A DNA stretch of 46,314 nucleotides from CAZYTX01 sp964650485 (GCA_964650485.1 CAZYTX010000028.1:1-46314), one strand, 5' to 3'; positions 32,197 through 41,585 are shown, numbered from the stretch's first letter. Notes: generated by a model not told the origin, from the sequence alone. Translations and numbers: made by a program.

Positions 32197-34758
32197 ATGA
32201 TGGATAAAAAGAATAAAGATACAAACCTTGGACGGAAAAGCACGGAAACACACGAGTACAGGTTGAAAGAGCAACAGGGTGAAGGACAGCAGTCTCCCGC
32301 CACCCCGCTTAGTCCCTCGGATGAGCAACAGCAGCAGGTAAAGATACCAGAGGAGCTGCCGCTTTTGCCCATGCGCGACGTGGTGGTATTCCCCTTCATG
32401 ATAATCCCCATGTTCGTGGGCAGGGAAAGCTCGATCTCCGCGGTGAACGAGGCCCTTGGCAAGGACAGGATGGTGCTCCTGGCCGGGCAGAAAGAGGTCA
32501 CGGAAGAGGAGCCGCAGCCCGACGCCATCCATCAGACCGGCACCGTGTCCATGATTATGAGGATGCTCAAGCTCCCGGACGGCAGGCTGAAGGTGCTGGT
32601 CCAGGGTCTTGCCCGTGCCAGGATCAAGGAGTTCACCAGGGAGGAGGCCCCGTACGCGGTCAAGATCGAGGTGCTGGAAGAGAAGCAGATAAAGGCGGAC
32701 CTGGAGGTGGAGGCCCTTACCAGGGCCATTCGCGACAGCCTTGAGAATATAATAAACATGGGCAAGATGATCCCGCCCGACCTTTTGGCTGTCCTGGACT
32801 CGCTCGAAGACCCGGGCAGGTACGCCGACCTGGTGGCGGCCAACCTGGGGCTGGGCGCCGGCGACGGGCAGCAGCTTCTCGAAATCATGGACCCCAGGGC
32901 CAGGCTGAGCAAGGTCAACGAGCTGGTGCAGAAAGAGCGGCAGCTAATGGAGATGCAGGGCAAAATACAGGACAAGGTAAAGGAGGAGATGACCAAGACC
33001 CAGCGGGAGTACTACCTGCGAGAGCAGCTCCGCCAGATTCAGCGCGAACTCGGCGAGGTTGACGAGAAGGGCGCCGAGATCGAGGAACTCCGCAGCAAGA
33101 TGGAGGAGGCCGGCATGCCCGAGGAAGCCAAGAAAGAGGCTGAGAAGCAGCTTAAGAAGCTGGAGATGATGCACCAGGAGGCTGCCGAGGCCTCACAGGT
33201 AAGGAGCTACCTGGAGTGGATGGTGGAGATCCCGTGGTCGAGCGGCACCGAGGACAGGCTGGACATAAAAGAGGCCAAGAAGATCCTGGACGAGGACCAC
33301 TACGACCTTGACAAGGTCAAAGAGCGCATCCTCGAGTACCTGGCGGTGAGGAAGCTCAACCAGAGCATGCGGGGGCCTATCCTCTGCTTCGTGGGTCCGC
33401 CGGGCGTGGGAAAAACCAGCCTGGGAAAGAGCATTGCCAGGGCCATGGGAAGGAAGTTCATCCGCATGAGCCTGGGAGGGGTCAGGGACGAGGCCGAGAT
33501 AAGGGGGCACCGGAGGACATACGTTGGGGCACTGCCCGGAAAGATCATCCAGGGGATAAAGTCGGTCGGGTCCAACAACCCGGTGTTCATGCTGGACGAG
33601 ATAGACAAGGTGGGCACCGACATCATAAGGGGTGACCCCTCATCGGCCTTGCTCGAGGTGCTGGACCCGGAGCAGAACTACCAGTTCCTGGACCACTACA
33701 TAAACGTGCACTTCGACCTCTCAAAGGTCATGTTCATAACCACGGCGAACCTGGCGGACCCCATACTCCCGGCGCTCAAGGACAGGATGGAGATCATCGA
33801 GATTCCGGGATACATACTGGAGGAGAAGCTGGAGATAGCAAAGCAGTACCTGGTGGGAAAGCAGCTCGAGCAGAACGGGATCACCAAGAAGCACATCGAG
33901 TTCACCGACGCTGCCCTGAAGAACGTGATAAACGACTACACCAGGGAGTCGGGGGTGAGGAACCTGGAGCGCGAGATCGGCAACATCTGCCGCAAGGTGG
34001 CAAAGGCGGTGGCCGAGGGGCGCAAGGACAAGACCAGGGTCAAGGAAGACGACGTGCACAAGTTTCTCGGCCCGCCCAGGTTCCTGGCCGAAGAGGAGCT
34101 TGAGGAGCACCAGGTGGGCGTGGCCACCGGGCTTGCCTGGACGGCCACCGGAGGAGAGATACTATACGTGGAAGCCAGCATAAACAAGGGCACGGAAAAG
34201 CTGGTCATGACCGGGCACCTGGGCGAGGTCATGCGCGAGTCCGCCCAGGCGGCGCTGAGTTATGCCAAGCGCAGGCTCAAGGACTTCGACCTTGCAGAGG
34301 AATTCTTTGACAAGAAAGAGGTGCACGTGCACGTGCCCGCCGGCGCCATTCCAAAGGACGGGCCCAGCGCGGGGGTGACCATGGGGGTGGCCCTGGCCTC
34401 GGCCATGTCGGGCTTACGCGTCAAGAAGGACGTGGCAATGACAGGCGAGATCACCCTGCGCGGAAGGGTCATGCCCATTGGAGGGCTCAAGGAAAAGTCC
34501 CTGGCCGCGCTCCGACACGGGATATCCAACCTCATCATACCCGAGCGAAACAAGAAGGACCTGGAGGACATACCCGAGCACCTGCGCAAAAAGATCAACT
34601 TCATCTTCGCCGGACACATGGACGACGTGATTGACGCGGCCCTGGTGGGGGGACTGCCCAGCAGGAAGCGCAAAGCAAAAGCAAAGAGCAAAAAGAAATC
34701 CACCGCACGAAAAAAGAAGGCGGCAGGCAAAAAAACGCGGAAGAAGAAATCGGCATAA
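32197..34758 (+). CDS. lon: ATP-dependent protease Lon with Lys-rich C-terminal tail
   Basis: A Lon protease of about 853 residues. Start: two adjacent in-frame ATG codons at 32197 and 32200 lie behind GGTGGAG; a TTG at 32170 is open but unlikely. The N-domain begins at LPLLPMRDVVVFPFMIIPMFV. Walker A is GPPGVGKT (residues 400-407). The catalytic dyad is Ser724 in KDGPSAGV and Lys767 in GGLKEK, 43 residues apart as in E. coli. Two features are unusual: a Gln/Glu-rich N-terminal extension of about 45 residues and a C-terminal tail of about 35 residues made mostly of Lys, Ala and Ser (KKKSTARKKKAAGKK). The tail may bind DNA or polyphosphate. It follows hsp20 and fits a heat-shock operon. Confidence 0.97.
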   Translation: MMDKKNKDTNLGRKSTETHEYRLKEQQGEGQQSPATPLSPSDEQQQQVKIPEELPLLPMRDVVVFPFMIIPMFVGRESSISAVNEALGKDRMVLLAGQKEVTEEEPQPDAIHQTGTVSMIMRMLKLPDGRLKVLVQGLARARIKEFTREEAPYAVKIEVLEEKQIKADLEVEALTRAIRDSLENIINMGKMIPPDLLAVLDSLEDPGRYADLVAANLGLGAGDGQQLLEIMDPRARLSKVNELVQKERQLMEMQGKIQDKVKEEMTKTQREYYLREQLRQIQRELGEVDEKGAEIEELRSKMEEAGMPEEAKKEAEKQLKKLEMMHQEAAEASQVRSYLEWMVEIPWSSGTEDRLDIKEAKKILDEDHYDLDKVKERILEYLAVRKLNQSMRGPILCFVGPPGVGKTSLGKSIARAMGRKFIRMSLGGVRDEAEIRGHRRTYVGALPGKIIQGIKSVGSNNPVFMLDEIDKVGTDIIRGDPSSALLEVLDPEQNYQFLDHYINVHFDLSKVMFITTANLADPILPALKDRMEIIEIPGYILEEKLEIAKQYLVGKQLEQNGITKKHIEFTDAALKNVINDYTRESGVRNLEREIGNICRKVAKAVAEGRKDKTRVKEDDVHKFLGPPRFLAEEELEEHQVGVATGLAWTATGGEILYVEASINKGTEKLVMTGHLGEVMRESAQAALSYAKRRLKDFDLAEEFFDKKEVHVHVPAGAIPKDGPSAGVTMGVALASAMSGLRVKKDVAMTGEITLRGRVMPIGGLKEKSLAALRHGISNLIIPERNKKDLEDIPEHLRKKINFIFAGHMDDVIDAALVGGLPSRKRKAKAKSKKKSTARKKKAAGKKTRKKKSA

Positions 34759-34783
34759 GGGGAAGCAGGGCCAGCAGAGAAAA

Positions 34784-35866
34784 ATGGACACGGACGACGA
34801 AGGCGCGGGACCAAAACCCAATGATTCCTTTGACCTGGCCGCGGAGGGAGAGTTCGGCCTCATAAGGAGAATCCGCGCCGCGGCAGGCGCCCAACACGAG
34901 AAGGTGATAAAGGAGATAGGCGACGACTGCGCTGTGCTGGCCTCACCTGAAAAATCCCTGGTCACCACCGACCTCCTGATCGAGGGGGTCCATTTCATAC
35001 TCGATAAAAACATCCCCCGACTGCTGGGAAGAAAGGCCATGGCAGTGAACCTCTCCGACGTCGCCGCCATGGGAGGAACCCCCTGCTTCGCATTATGGGG
35101 CCTTGCAGCGCCTGCCGGCTTTCCGGGCAAGGTCATGGACCAGTTGGTCCAGGGCCTTGTGCACAGGGCCGAGGAGGAAGAGGTGGCCCTGGTCGGGGGA
35201 GACGTGACCAGGTCCGAAAAGCTGGTGCTGGCAGTAATTGTCATAGGCTCCGCGGACCCTCCCGCGCCGGTGTACCGCTCGGGCGCGGGCCCCGGCGACC
35301 TGGTATACGTCACCGGCGTGGTGGGGGACTCCGCGCTCGGTCTTGCGCGCCTGTTAGAGATGAGAGGCCCTTTGACCGAGGAGGCGGTGAAAAAGGACCG
35401 CCTCGCCGGGCCCATCATGGCACACCTGGACCCGCCCGCAAGGATAGGGCACGGAAAGAAGCTCGCATCCATCGCCACCAGCATGATAGACTTGTCAGAC
35501 GGGATACTCTCGGACCTGATGCGAATACTCGAAGAGTCCGGGCTTCCGGGCGCCAGGATAAAAGCAAAAGAAATACCAGTGTCCGATGACTTCAAAAAGC
35601 AATTCAACGTAAAAGACGGGCTAAAGGAAGAAGCCTTGCAGACCGCGGTGGCCGGGGGAGAGGATTACGAGCTCATGTTCACGGCACGACCATCCGACCA
35701 GGAAAAAGTGGAACAGGCGGCAAGGTCCGTGGACGTAGCCGTTACCTGCATAGGTGAAGTGAGGGGAGAGGGCGGGGTGGAGTTCGTGGACGAGCAGGGC
35801 AAGGCCCTGCCCTTGCCAGCCTCCTTGTTCGAGCACTTCCCTGCAAGCTCCCCGGAGAAAAAGTAG
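34784..35866 (+). CDS. thiL: Thiamine-monophosphate kinase ThiL
   Basis: A 360-residue ATP-dependent kinase making thiamine diphosphate from the monophosphate. ATG 34784 is used; upstream frame extension overlaps lon and is not real. Motifs: KEIGDDCAVL (metal-binding Asp pair), TTDLLIEGVHF, NLSDVAAMGGTP, and GGDVTRSEKL. GEDYEL near the C-terminus is the last family mark (AGGEDYELMF). The N-terminal 20 residues are acidic and extra to the family. The gene begins 25 bases after lon and its stop overlaps the GTG start of the next gene by one base. Other thi genes are not present here. Confidence 0.96.
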   Translation: MDTDDEGAGPKPNDSFDLAAEGEFGLIRRIRAAAGAQHEKVIKEIGDDCAVLASPEKSLVTTDLLIEGVHFILDKNIPRLLGRKAMAVNLSDVAAMGGTPCFALWGLAAPAGFPGKVMDQLVQGLVHRAEEEEVALVGGDVTRSEKLVLAVIVIGSADPPAPVYRSGAGPGDLVYVTGVVGDSALGLARLLEMRGPLTEEAVKKDRLAGPIMAHLDPPARIGHGKKLASIATSMIDLSDGILSDLMRILEESGLPGARIKAKEIPVSDDFKKQFNVKDGLKEEALQTAVAGGEDYELMFTARPSDQEKVEQAARSVDVAVTCIGEVRGEGGVEFVDEQGKALPLPASLFEHFPASSPEKK

Positions 35867-37164
35867 TGCAAGAGTCCCTGCCAGAGATTAACCTCCCCCT
35901 TGCTTGGCTCTTAATTTTTATCCTCCTCATTATCTCCGCGCTCTTCTCCGCCGCGGAGTCCGCCCTGTTCTCACTGGGCGCCGTAAAGCTCGCCCGCATG
36001 AAAGAGCAGGGGGCAAAGGCGGTGGACACCGTGCACAAGCTGCTCTCTGCGCCCCGCCGGCTGACTGCGGCCCTCACCATTGGAAACGACGCCGCGCTCG
36101 CGGCCGCGGCCGTTCTGGTGACACTGGCGGCTGCCTCCTCACGGGGGTTCGGCCTCCCCGGGCTTTCAGGCCACGGGGCCTTGGTGTGGGCCTTTGTGGT
36201 CTCTTTCGCTCTCATGCTTTTCGTGGCCCAGGCCGCTCCCAGGGCCGCGGGTGTGCTGTTCAGCGAGTGGATATCCAAGGCCGCGGCCCGCCCGGTGTGG
36301 GTGTTCATGCGGGCTTCTTTCCCGCTCAGGTGGCTGTTCCGGGTGACAGCGGAGCTGCTTTTAAAGGCGGTGGGCGCTTTCCCCGAGCGCTTTGAATCCG
36401 AGCGCCTGGCCGAGGAGGACATAAAGGAGCTTGTGGAAGAGGGGTCCAGGGAAGGGGTGCTGGACGTGACCGAGCGCGAGCTTCTGGTGAACCTGCTCCG
36501 CGGAAGCTCGGTCACCGCCTCGGACATCATGACTCCCAGGCACCGGGTAAAGGGGATTTCAGTGGACGCCGGCCACGAGGACCTGCGTTCTTTGGTGGAG
36601 GAGCACGACTTCTCCCGCTTCCCGGTGTACAGGGAAGGCCGGGAAGAGATCGCCGGCGTGGTCACTGCAAAGGACCTGTTAAGGCTCAGGCTCGCCTCCC
36701 TCAGGGGCGAGGAGCTCTCCATAAGCGAGGTCATGCGCTCTCCCTTGTTCGTGCCCGAGAGCAGGCGTCTCCGGGACCTGCTCCTGGACTTTCGCAGGAG
36801 TCGCCTTCACATGGCCCTGGTGGTGGACGAGTTCGGATCGGTCTCCGGCCTGGTGACCATGGAGGACGTGCTGGAGGAGATATTCGGCGAGGTCAGAGAG
36901 GACGCCGAGCCCGAGCTTGTAAACCTGGGCGAGGACCACTGGAAGGTGCTGGGCAGGATGGAGATCGCGGACTTCAACACCCGCACCGGGGCATCCATTC
37001 CTCTGGCAGGGGCCAGGACCCTGTCCGGCCTGGTGCTCGGGAAACTGGGACGCCGGCCCCGCCCGGGAGACCATGTCAGGGCCTCGGGCTTCGAGTTCAA
37101 GATCATGGAGTCAAGGGGCATCATCATAGACCAGCTCGAGGTTAAGAGGATGGACGAGACATGA
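35866..37164 (+). CDS. CNNM/CorC family transporter (DUF21-CBS-CorC_HlyC), first of tandem pair
   Basis: A 432-residue membrane protein with a GTG start at 35866 that shares one base with the thiL stop. The DUF21 membrane domain (about residues 10-190) contains the ISALFSAAESALFSL motif. Two CBS domains follow (about 205-330; SVTASDIMTPRHRVKGI and LVVDEFGSVSGLVTMEDVLEEIFGE, split across the motif). A CorC_HlyC domain ends the chain (from about 350). Family members act in magnesium or cobalt efflux or uptake control, and older names call them hemolysins. The next gene is a paralogue overlapping by four bases (ATGA), so the two are likely made together. Confidence 0.93.
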   Translation: MQESLPEINLPLAWLLIFILLIISALFSAAESALFSLGAVKLARMKEQGAKAVDTVHKLLSAPRRLTAALTIGNDAALAAAAVLVTLAAASSRGFGLPGLSGHGALVWAFVVSFALMLFVAQAAPRAAGVLFSEWISKAAARPVWVFMRASFPLRWLFRVTAELLLKAVGAFPERFESERLAEEDIKELVEEGSREGVLDVTERELLVNLLRGSSVTASDIMTPRHRVKGISVDAGHEDLRSLVEEHDFSRFPVYREGREEIAGVVTAKDLLRLRLASLRGEELSISEVMRSPLFVPESRRLRDLLLDFRRSRLHMALVVDEFGSVSGLVTMEDVLEEIFGEVREDAEPELVNLGEDHWKVLGRMEIADFNTRTGASIPLAGARTLSGLVLGKLGRRPRPGDHVRASGFEFKIMESRGIIIDQLEVKRMDET

Positions 37165-38432
37165 TGAGCGCGACTGCCACCCTGGTCGTGTTCGGGCTAT
37201 GCCTGGTTTTCTGCGCCCTGTTCTCGGGAGCTGAAATAGCGCTCGTCTCCGCGGACCGGGCAGCCCTGATCAAGCATGCCAGGAACCACGGTGCCCGGGC
37301 CAGGCTCGCGGAGCGCTTCCTGGAGAGGCCCCACTGGTTTCTGGCCGCGGCCCTCTCAGGGACCACCCTCAGCATCTCCCTGGGCGTGGTCAGCGTGACC
37401 CTGTACTCGATGTCATTGTACGGGACAGCAGGCGCCCTCCTGGCCTTTGTTATTGCCGCGCCCCTGCTGATTGTCTTCGGCCGGATCATGCCCAGGATGT
37501 ACTTCCTGGCAGGGGCCAACCGCAACGCTCCGGCCATGCTCCTCGGGCTCGGGGTCTTCTCCTGGATCACCGCGCCCTTGCAGGTGCTGGTGGTGGCCCT
37601 TATGAAGCTGGTGGAGGCAGTCTCGGGCAGGGGCCGCGAGACCGGGTTCTGGTACACGCGCGAGGAGCTTAAGCACCTCCTTACCGAGGCCTCGCAAAGG
37701 GAATCGCTGGACGACCAGGGCCGGCTGATAATTGACCGCATCTTCGAGTTCTCGAAGAGCCTGGTGGAGGAGGTGATGATACCCCTGGTGGAGGTGGAGG
37801 CCATCGAGGACACGGCCGCGGTGGTGGAGGTCATGCGAAAGATATCCCAGACCATGTACAGCCGCTATCCGGTATATCACGAGCGTATTGACAACGTGGT
37901 GGGCGCCCTCGATTCCATCTCTCTGCTTGAGGCCGACGACCTCATGGAGCCGGTGCGGGAATGGGTGGTCCCGGTGAGGTACGTGCCTTACAACAGGCCC
38001 GTGGACGAGCTGCTCTTCGAGATGCAGCGCCACAACTTCGACTTCGCGGTGGTGGTGGACGAGTACGGAGGGTGCGCCGGGATAATAACCCGGGAGGACA
38101 TACTGGAGGAGATAGTGGGAGAGATCGAGGACGAGCACGACCAGCCGGCCATACTCTACCGGAGATTGGGCGGAAACAGGCTGGTGATAAACGCCAGGAT
38201 GGAGATCGAGGACGCAAACCAGTTCCTGGGATGGGACCTGCCAAAGGGCGACTACGAGACAGTGGGCGGGTTCCTCCTCTCCCTCTTCCGCAGGGTGCCG
38301 GCAAAGGGAGAGCGCATACTCTACCGCGACCTGGTCTTCACCGTGAGCGAGGCCACGCCCAGGACCGTGCAGGAGGTCGAGGTGGAGGAGAAGAAAGAAC
38401 TGACGCAAAAACGTGCCACACAGGAATGGTGA
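37161..38432 (+). CDS. CNNM/CorC family transporter, second of tandem pair
   Basis: A 423-residue paralogue of the preceding protein. The DUF21 domain opens with FCALFSGAEIALVSADR and has four hydrophobic segments. The CBS pair spans about 205-330 (EVMIPLVEVEAIED; VVDEYGGCAGIITREDILEEI) and the C-terminal CorC_HlyC domain follows (RLVINARMEIEDAN). Its start overlaps the previous stop by ATGA. The two proteins may form a heterodimer, since this family is dimeric; that is an inference. Its stop directly abuts the stop of the convergent glycosyltransferase gene, with no intergenic base. Confidence 0.93.
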   Translation: MMSATATLVVFGLCLVFCALFSGAEIALVSADRAALIKHARNHGARARLAERFLERPHWFLAAALSGTTLSISLGVVSVTLYSMSLYGTAGALLAFVIAAPLLIVFGRIMPRMYFLAGANRNAPAMLLGLGVFSWITAPLQVLVVALMKLVEAVSGRGRETGFWYTREELKHLLTEASQRESLDDQGRLIIDRIFEFSKSLVEEVMIPLVEVEAIEDTAAVVEVMRKISQTMYSRYPVYHERIDNVVGALDSISLLEADDLMEPVREWVVPVRYVPYNRPVDELLFEMQRHNFDFAVVVDEYGGCAGIITREDILEEIVGEIEDEHDQPAILYRRLGGNRLVINARMEIEDANQFLGWDLPKGDYETVGGFLLSLFRRVPAKGERILYRDLVFTVSEATPRTVQEVEVEEKKELTQKRATQEW

Positions 38433-39959
38433 TTAACCGCCTCCCTCTACCAGCTCCAGCCTGTACACCGCCGCGGTCCTGGGCCTTGACACCATCCGTC
38501 TCCAGGGCAGCCACCACTTACGGTACTTGCGCTTGAGCTCCCAGTCAAAGACCTTCTCCGGCACCAGCTTGAGCCTCACTTTCCTCGGCGCCCCCTTTAC
38601 CCGCGCCTGTTCCGAGACCGTGAGCGGCGACAAGTCCGCGAGCTCATGCTTTGCGCGGTCGCTGGGATAGAGGTCGGACCAGACGATGTATCTTAAGCCC
38701 CTCTCGAGGTAAAGCCCGGGCAACGCCTGCATCCAGCCGCGCCCCCCCAGCATTCCTGCAGGTATTACGGGATGCCTAGGGCCGTGGTGCGCGGCCAGGA
38801 AGGCGTCGTACGCCATGACCGTAAAAGACCCCGGCTTATTGTTCACGTACTCGACGGCTTGCACGTAGCCCCGGGTCCTGCTGGTCTCCTCCTGAAGAAG
38901 GCCGGGAGCGAACCCGGCGAGGTGAGTGCCTCCGGCAAAAAAGCCCAGGAAGACCACGATCAAAGAGCGCCGCCCGCATGCCTTTATCCACCGGCCGGCC
39001 TGCAAAAGACCGCACCCTGCCATGAGGCAGAGCACCGGGACCAGGGGCATGAAGTAGCGCTCCACCGGGAACATCCACCAGCTATGGAGCGCAGCGTATG
39101 CCGCGAAGAATAGGAGCCCGGGCCAGGCATAACGGCTCTTTATAAACCGCAAAAGTCCTAAAAGGGCAAAGAGCAACAGGAGGTGCCCGGCCACCGGCAC
39201 TGACAGCAAAAGGAACTTGAGGCCCGAGCGCCCCATCCAAGGCGCGCGCTCCGCGGATTCCTGCAAGTATACCTGGTAGGGCCACTGCCCGGTATGAGCG
39301 TATGAGAGCGCCCACCAGCCAAAAGCCACGAGCGCCATAAGCGCGAGACCGGCCATGAGCCTCCGCCTGTCCCCGCCTCCAAAAAGCGCGGCAACAAAGC
39401 AGAGCATGAGCAGAAGCCCCTGCAGGCGCGTGAGAGCGGCCCAGCCGGCGACCAGGCCCGCGGCCAAGGGTGCGCGAGGCACCAGCACCAGCGTGAGCAT
39501 CACCTGGAACGAGAACAGGGCCTCGGAAAAAGGCACCGCTCCCCACACCACCAGATGGGCGTTGAGGGCCGCGGTCAGGCCGCAGGCCCAGGCCGAGGCA
39601 TTGTCCCCCGTAATTCTCTTCCCGAGCGTGAAGCAGAGCATCGGAACAGCGGAAGATGCCAGCATGGACACGAGCTGGGCGGAGCGGAACCAATCCACTG
39701 ATCTCATGAGCAGGGCATGCAAGAGCGCGATGGCAGCGGGGAAGCCGGGCAGGTACTTTGAGTGGAAGGAGCCCAGAAGCTCCCACCTTCCACGGGAGAG
39801 GGAGCGGGCGAGCTCGATGTAAAAGTATGCGTCTTCCCAGCTTAGGCGTATCTCGAAGAGGGGCCACAGCCTGAGGAGCGCTGAGAACATGAACAGGGCG
39901 GCAAGCGGCAAGGCCGCGGGGCGCCGGGCCAGGCAGCTCTCGTATCTTTTGCTATCCAT
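38433..39959 (-). CDS. GT-C type membrane glycosyltransferase (ArnT/PMT-like, GT39 clan)
   Basis: A 508-residue protein with about ten or eleven membrane segments. The first extracytoplasmic loop contains SWEDAYFYIELARSL, the acidic motif of GT-C enzymes that use lipid-linked sugars (compare D/E-E-xYY), and HSKYLPGFP resembles the following H-x-K-x-P element. The C-terminal 150 residues form a soluble domain, ending in a basic RKWWLPWRR stretch. Donor and acceptor cannot be told. The upstream neighbour on the same strand is a formylglycine sulfatase, so a sulfated or decorated surface sugar is possible. A small hairpin (GCGCA 39966-39970 with TGCGC 39977-39981) sits just before the start codon. 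Confidence 0.8.
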   Translation of the reverse strand: MDSKRYESCLARRPAALPLAALFMFSALLRLWPLFEIRLSWEDAYFYIELARSLSRGRWELLGSFHSKYLPGFPAAIALLHALLMRSVDWFRSAQLVSMLASSAVPMLCFTLGKRITGDNASAWACGLTAALNAHLVVWGAVPFSEALFSFQVMLTLVLVPRAPLAAGLVAGWAALTRLQGLLLMLCFVAALFGGGDRRRLMAGLALMALVAFGWWALSYAHTGQWPYQVYLQESAERAPWMGRSGLKFLLLSVPVAGHLLLLFALLGLLRFIKSRYAWPGLLFFAAYAALHSWWMFPVERYFMPLVPVLCLMAGCGLLQAGRWIKACGRRSLIVVFLGFFAGGTHLAGFAPGLLQEETSRTRGYVQAVEYVNNKPGSFTVMAYDAFLAAHHGPRHPVIPAGMLGGRGWMQALPGLYLERGLRYIVWSDLYPSDRAKHELADLSPLTVSEQARVKGAPRKVRLKLVPEKVFDWELKRKYRKWWLPWRRMVSRPRTAAVYRLELVEGGG

Positions 39960-40004
39960 GGTTCCGCGCAGATACTTGCGCTGTGTTCTGAAGCGCTACA
40001 GGCC

Positions 40005-41339
40005 CTATCTTTTCTCCTCTTTTTCCAGGCGGGCCTCCCAATCATTCATGAGGACTTCCAGCTCGCGGGCCTTTTCCGGGTACAGGTCAATCAGGTTATA
40101 GGACTCGTGCGGGTCACCCTCCACGTCGAAGAGCATGGGTCCCCTCTTGGCGAAAAAGAATGAGGATGCCCAGAACCTGTGCTGCCTGTGGTACTTCCAT
40201 CTGCCCTTCCGCACCGCGTGCAGGTTGTCGAGCCAGTAGAATAAAAGAGCGTCGTGCCGGGATTGCCCTCCCTTAAGGAGCGGGAGCATGTCCTTGCCGT
40301 CTATTACCCGATCGCCCGGGATGGGGGCTCCCGCAGCCTCCAGGACCGTGGTAAACAGGTCGAAGTTCATGGACATCTCTTTTGACACCTGCCCGGCTGG
40401 AATCACCCCGGGCCACCGCGCAATAAAGGGGACCCTCATTCCTCCCTCGAAAGGCTGGTTCTTCCTTCCCCGGTGACCCCCGGTGCTTCCCTCGTAGAAT
40501 GGTCCGTTATCAGAGGTGAATATGACCAATGTGTCCTCGGAAAGGCCCAACCTGGAAAGAGCGGAAAGCACCTGGCCCGTGCTCCAGTCAATCTCCTCCA
40601 CGCAGTCCCCGTAAAGCCCTCCCCTGGAGCTGCCCCGGAACTCGCTGGAGGCGTGAAGCGGTATGTGCGGGAAGGTATGGGGAAGGTAGAGAAAAAAAGG
40701 ACGGTCGCGGTTCTTCTCGATGAAACTTATTGCTTCCTCGGTATACCTTTGCGTGAGCCGGTCCTGGTCAACCGGGTACTCCACCACCTCGTCCATGCGA
40801 AAGAGCTTGAAGGGCTTCATGCCGTTGGAGAAGAGGACCCCGAAGAAGTAGTCGAAACCGCGGCGGTGCGGCCTGTACCTCTTAAGGTCCCCCAGGTGCC
40901 ACTTGCCTATGCAGCCGCACTCGTATCCCCGGGGCTTGAGCGCATCCGCAAGCGTTATCTCGTCCGTGTCCATGCCCCAGCCGATGCCGGAAAGCGTCTG
41001 CATGGGTATGCTTCTCGCCGGGTTCTGGCTGGAGTAGAAGTTCATGGTGACCCCGTTCCTTATGGGGTATCTGCCGGTTATAATACCGGAACGGGAAGGG
41101 GCGCAGATGGAGGCGCACGAGTAGAATGAGGTGAGCTTGATCCCCTCATCCGCCATGTTGTCAATCACCGGCGTCTCTATCAGCTCCGAGCCGAAGCAGC
41201 CCAGGTCGCCGTAGCCCATATCGTCGGCCATAATAAGAACTATATTGGGCTTTCCTTTGAACGAAGCCCGCAATCCGTTTCCCAGCATGCACCCCGCGCT
41301 ACCCGCCGCGGTCGCCCCCAAGAACCTCCTTCTCTCCAT
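40005..41339 (-). CDS. Exported arylsulfatase with formylglycine motif
   Basis: A 444-residue type I sulfatase. The signature Cys79-Ala-Pro-Ser-Arg (CAPSR, followed by SG and ITGRYP) is the site converted to formylglycine by a maturation enzyme, which is not encoded here. The metal Asp pair is in MADDMGYGDLGCFG, residues 38-50, and TSDNGP gives further ligands. The N-terminus RRRFLGATAAG is a twin-arginine signal. A Cys in GSAGC could make it a Tat lipoprotein. It would desulfate sugars or aryl sulfates in the periplasm. The strong ribosome site AGGAGG lies upstream of ATG 41339. Confidence 0.92.
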   Translation of the reverse strand: MERRRFLGATAAGSAGCMLGNGLRASFKGKPNIVLIMADDMGYGDLGCFGSELIETPVIDNMADEGIKLTSFYSCASICAPSRSGIITGRYPIRNGVTMNFYSSQNPARSIPMQTLSGIGWGMDTDEITLADALKPRGYECGCIGKWHLGDLKRYRPHRRGFDYFFGVLFSNGMKPFKLFRMDEVVEYPVDQDRLTQRYTEEAISFIEKNRDRPFFLYLPHTFPHIPLHASSEFRGSSRGGLYGDCVEEIDWSTGQVLSALSRLGLSEDTLVIFTSDNGPFYEGSTGGHRGRKNQPFEGGMRVPFIARWPGVIPAGQVSKEMSMNFDLFTTVLEAAGAPIPGDRVIDGKDMLPLLKGGQSRHDALLFYWLDNLHAVRKGRWKYHRQHRFWASSFFFAKRGPMLFDVEGDPHESYNLIDLYPEKARELEVLMNDWEARLEKEEKR

Positions 41340-41446
41340 CTGGATTCACCTCCTGCAAATGTCTTCGAACGCAATGTATTGAATACCCGCGGAGCCGATA
41401 AAATGAAAAAATCCCGGACCACGTAAATACTGCCTTACCAGGAGGA

Positions 41447-41512
41447 GCGTGTCAACCCCGGCGAAAAAGGCGAAAAAGGCGAAAAAGGCCGGGCTTCCGG
41501 TTATTGACACGC
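41447..41512. repeat. Large inverted repeat enclosing three 9-bp direct repeats
   Basis: Outer arms GCGTGTCAA (41447-41455) and TTGACACGC (41504-41512) are perfect. Inside them, CCCGGC and GCCGGG form a second inverted pair. The loop holds GGCGAAAAA three times in tandem (about 41459-41486). It lies between divergent sulfatase and aldehyde dehydrogenase genes. It could be an operator, a terminator-like structure or an attachment-type element; no match was recognised. Confidence 0.6.
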
Positions 41513-41585
41513 GCCTTTAGTGGGAACATTTCCTGTAACCTGACCATATGCGTATGACTCTCTAAATTCAAAGGAGATGGATATT

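Noticed and set aside
31696..32532. 278-codon minus-strand frame over hsp20 and the start of lon
   Set aside because: Antisense shadow; no supporting signals.
34631..34783. Upstream extension of thiL
   Set aside because: This part overlaps lon in another frame and is not conserved ThiL sequence.
34414..35607. 397-codon minus-strand frame across lon and thiL
   Set aside because: Antisense shadow of two conserved genes, Ser/Pro-rich composition without motifs.
41459..41486. CRISPR array
   Set aside because: Only three 9-base units without spacers; no cas gene in the window.
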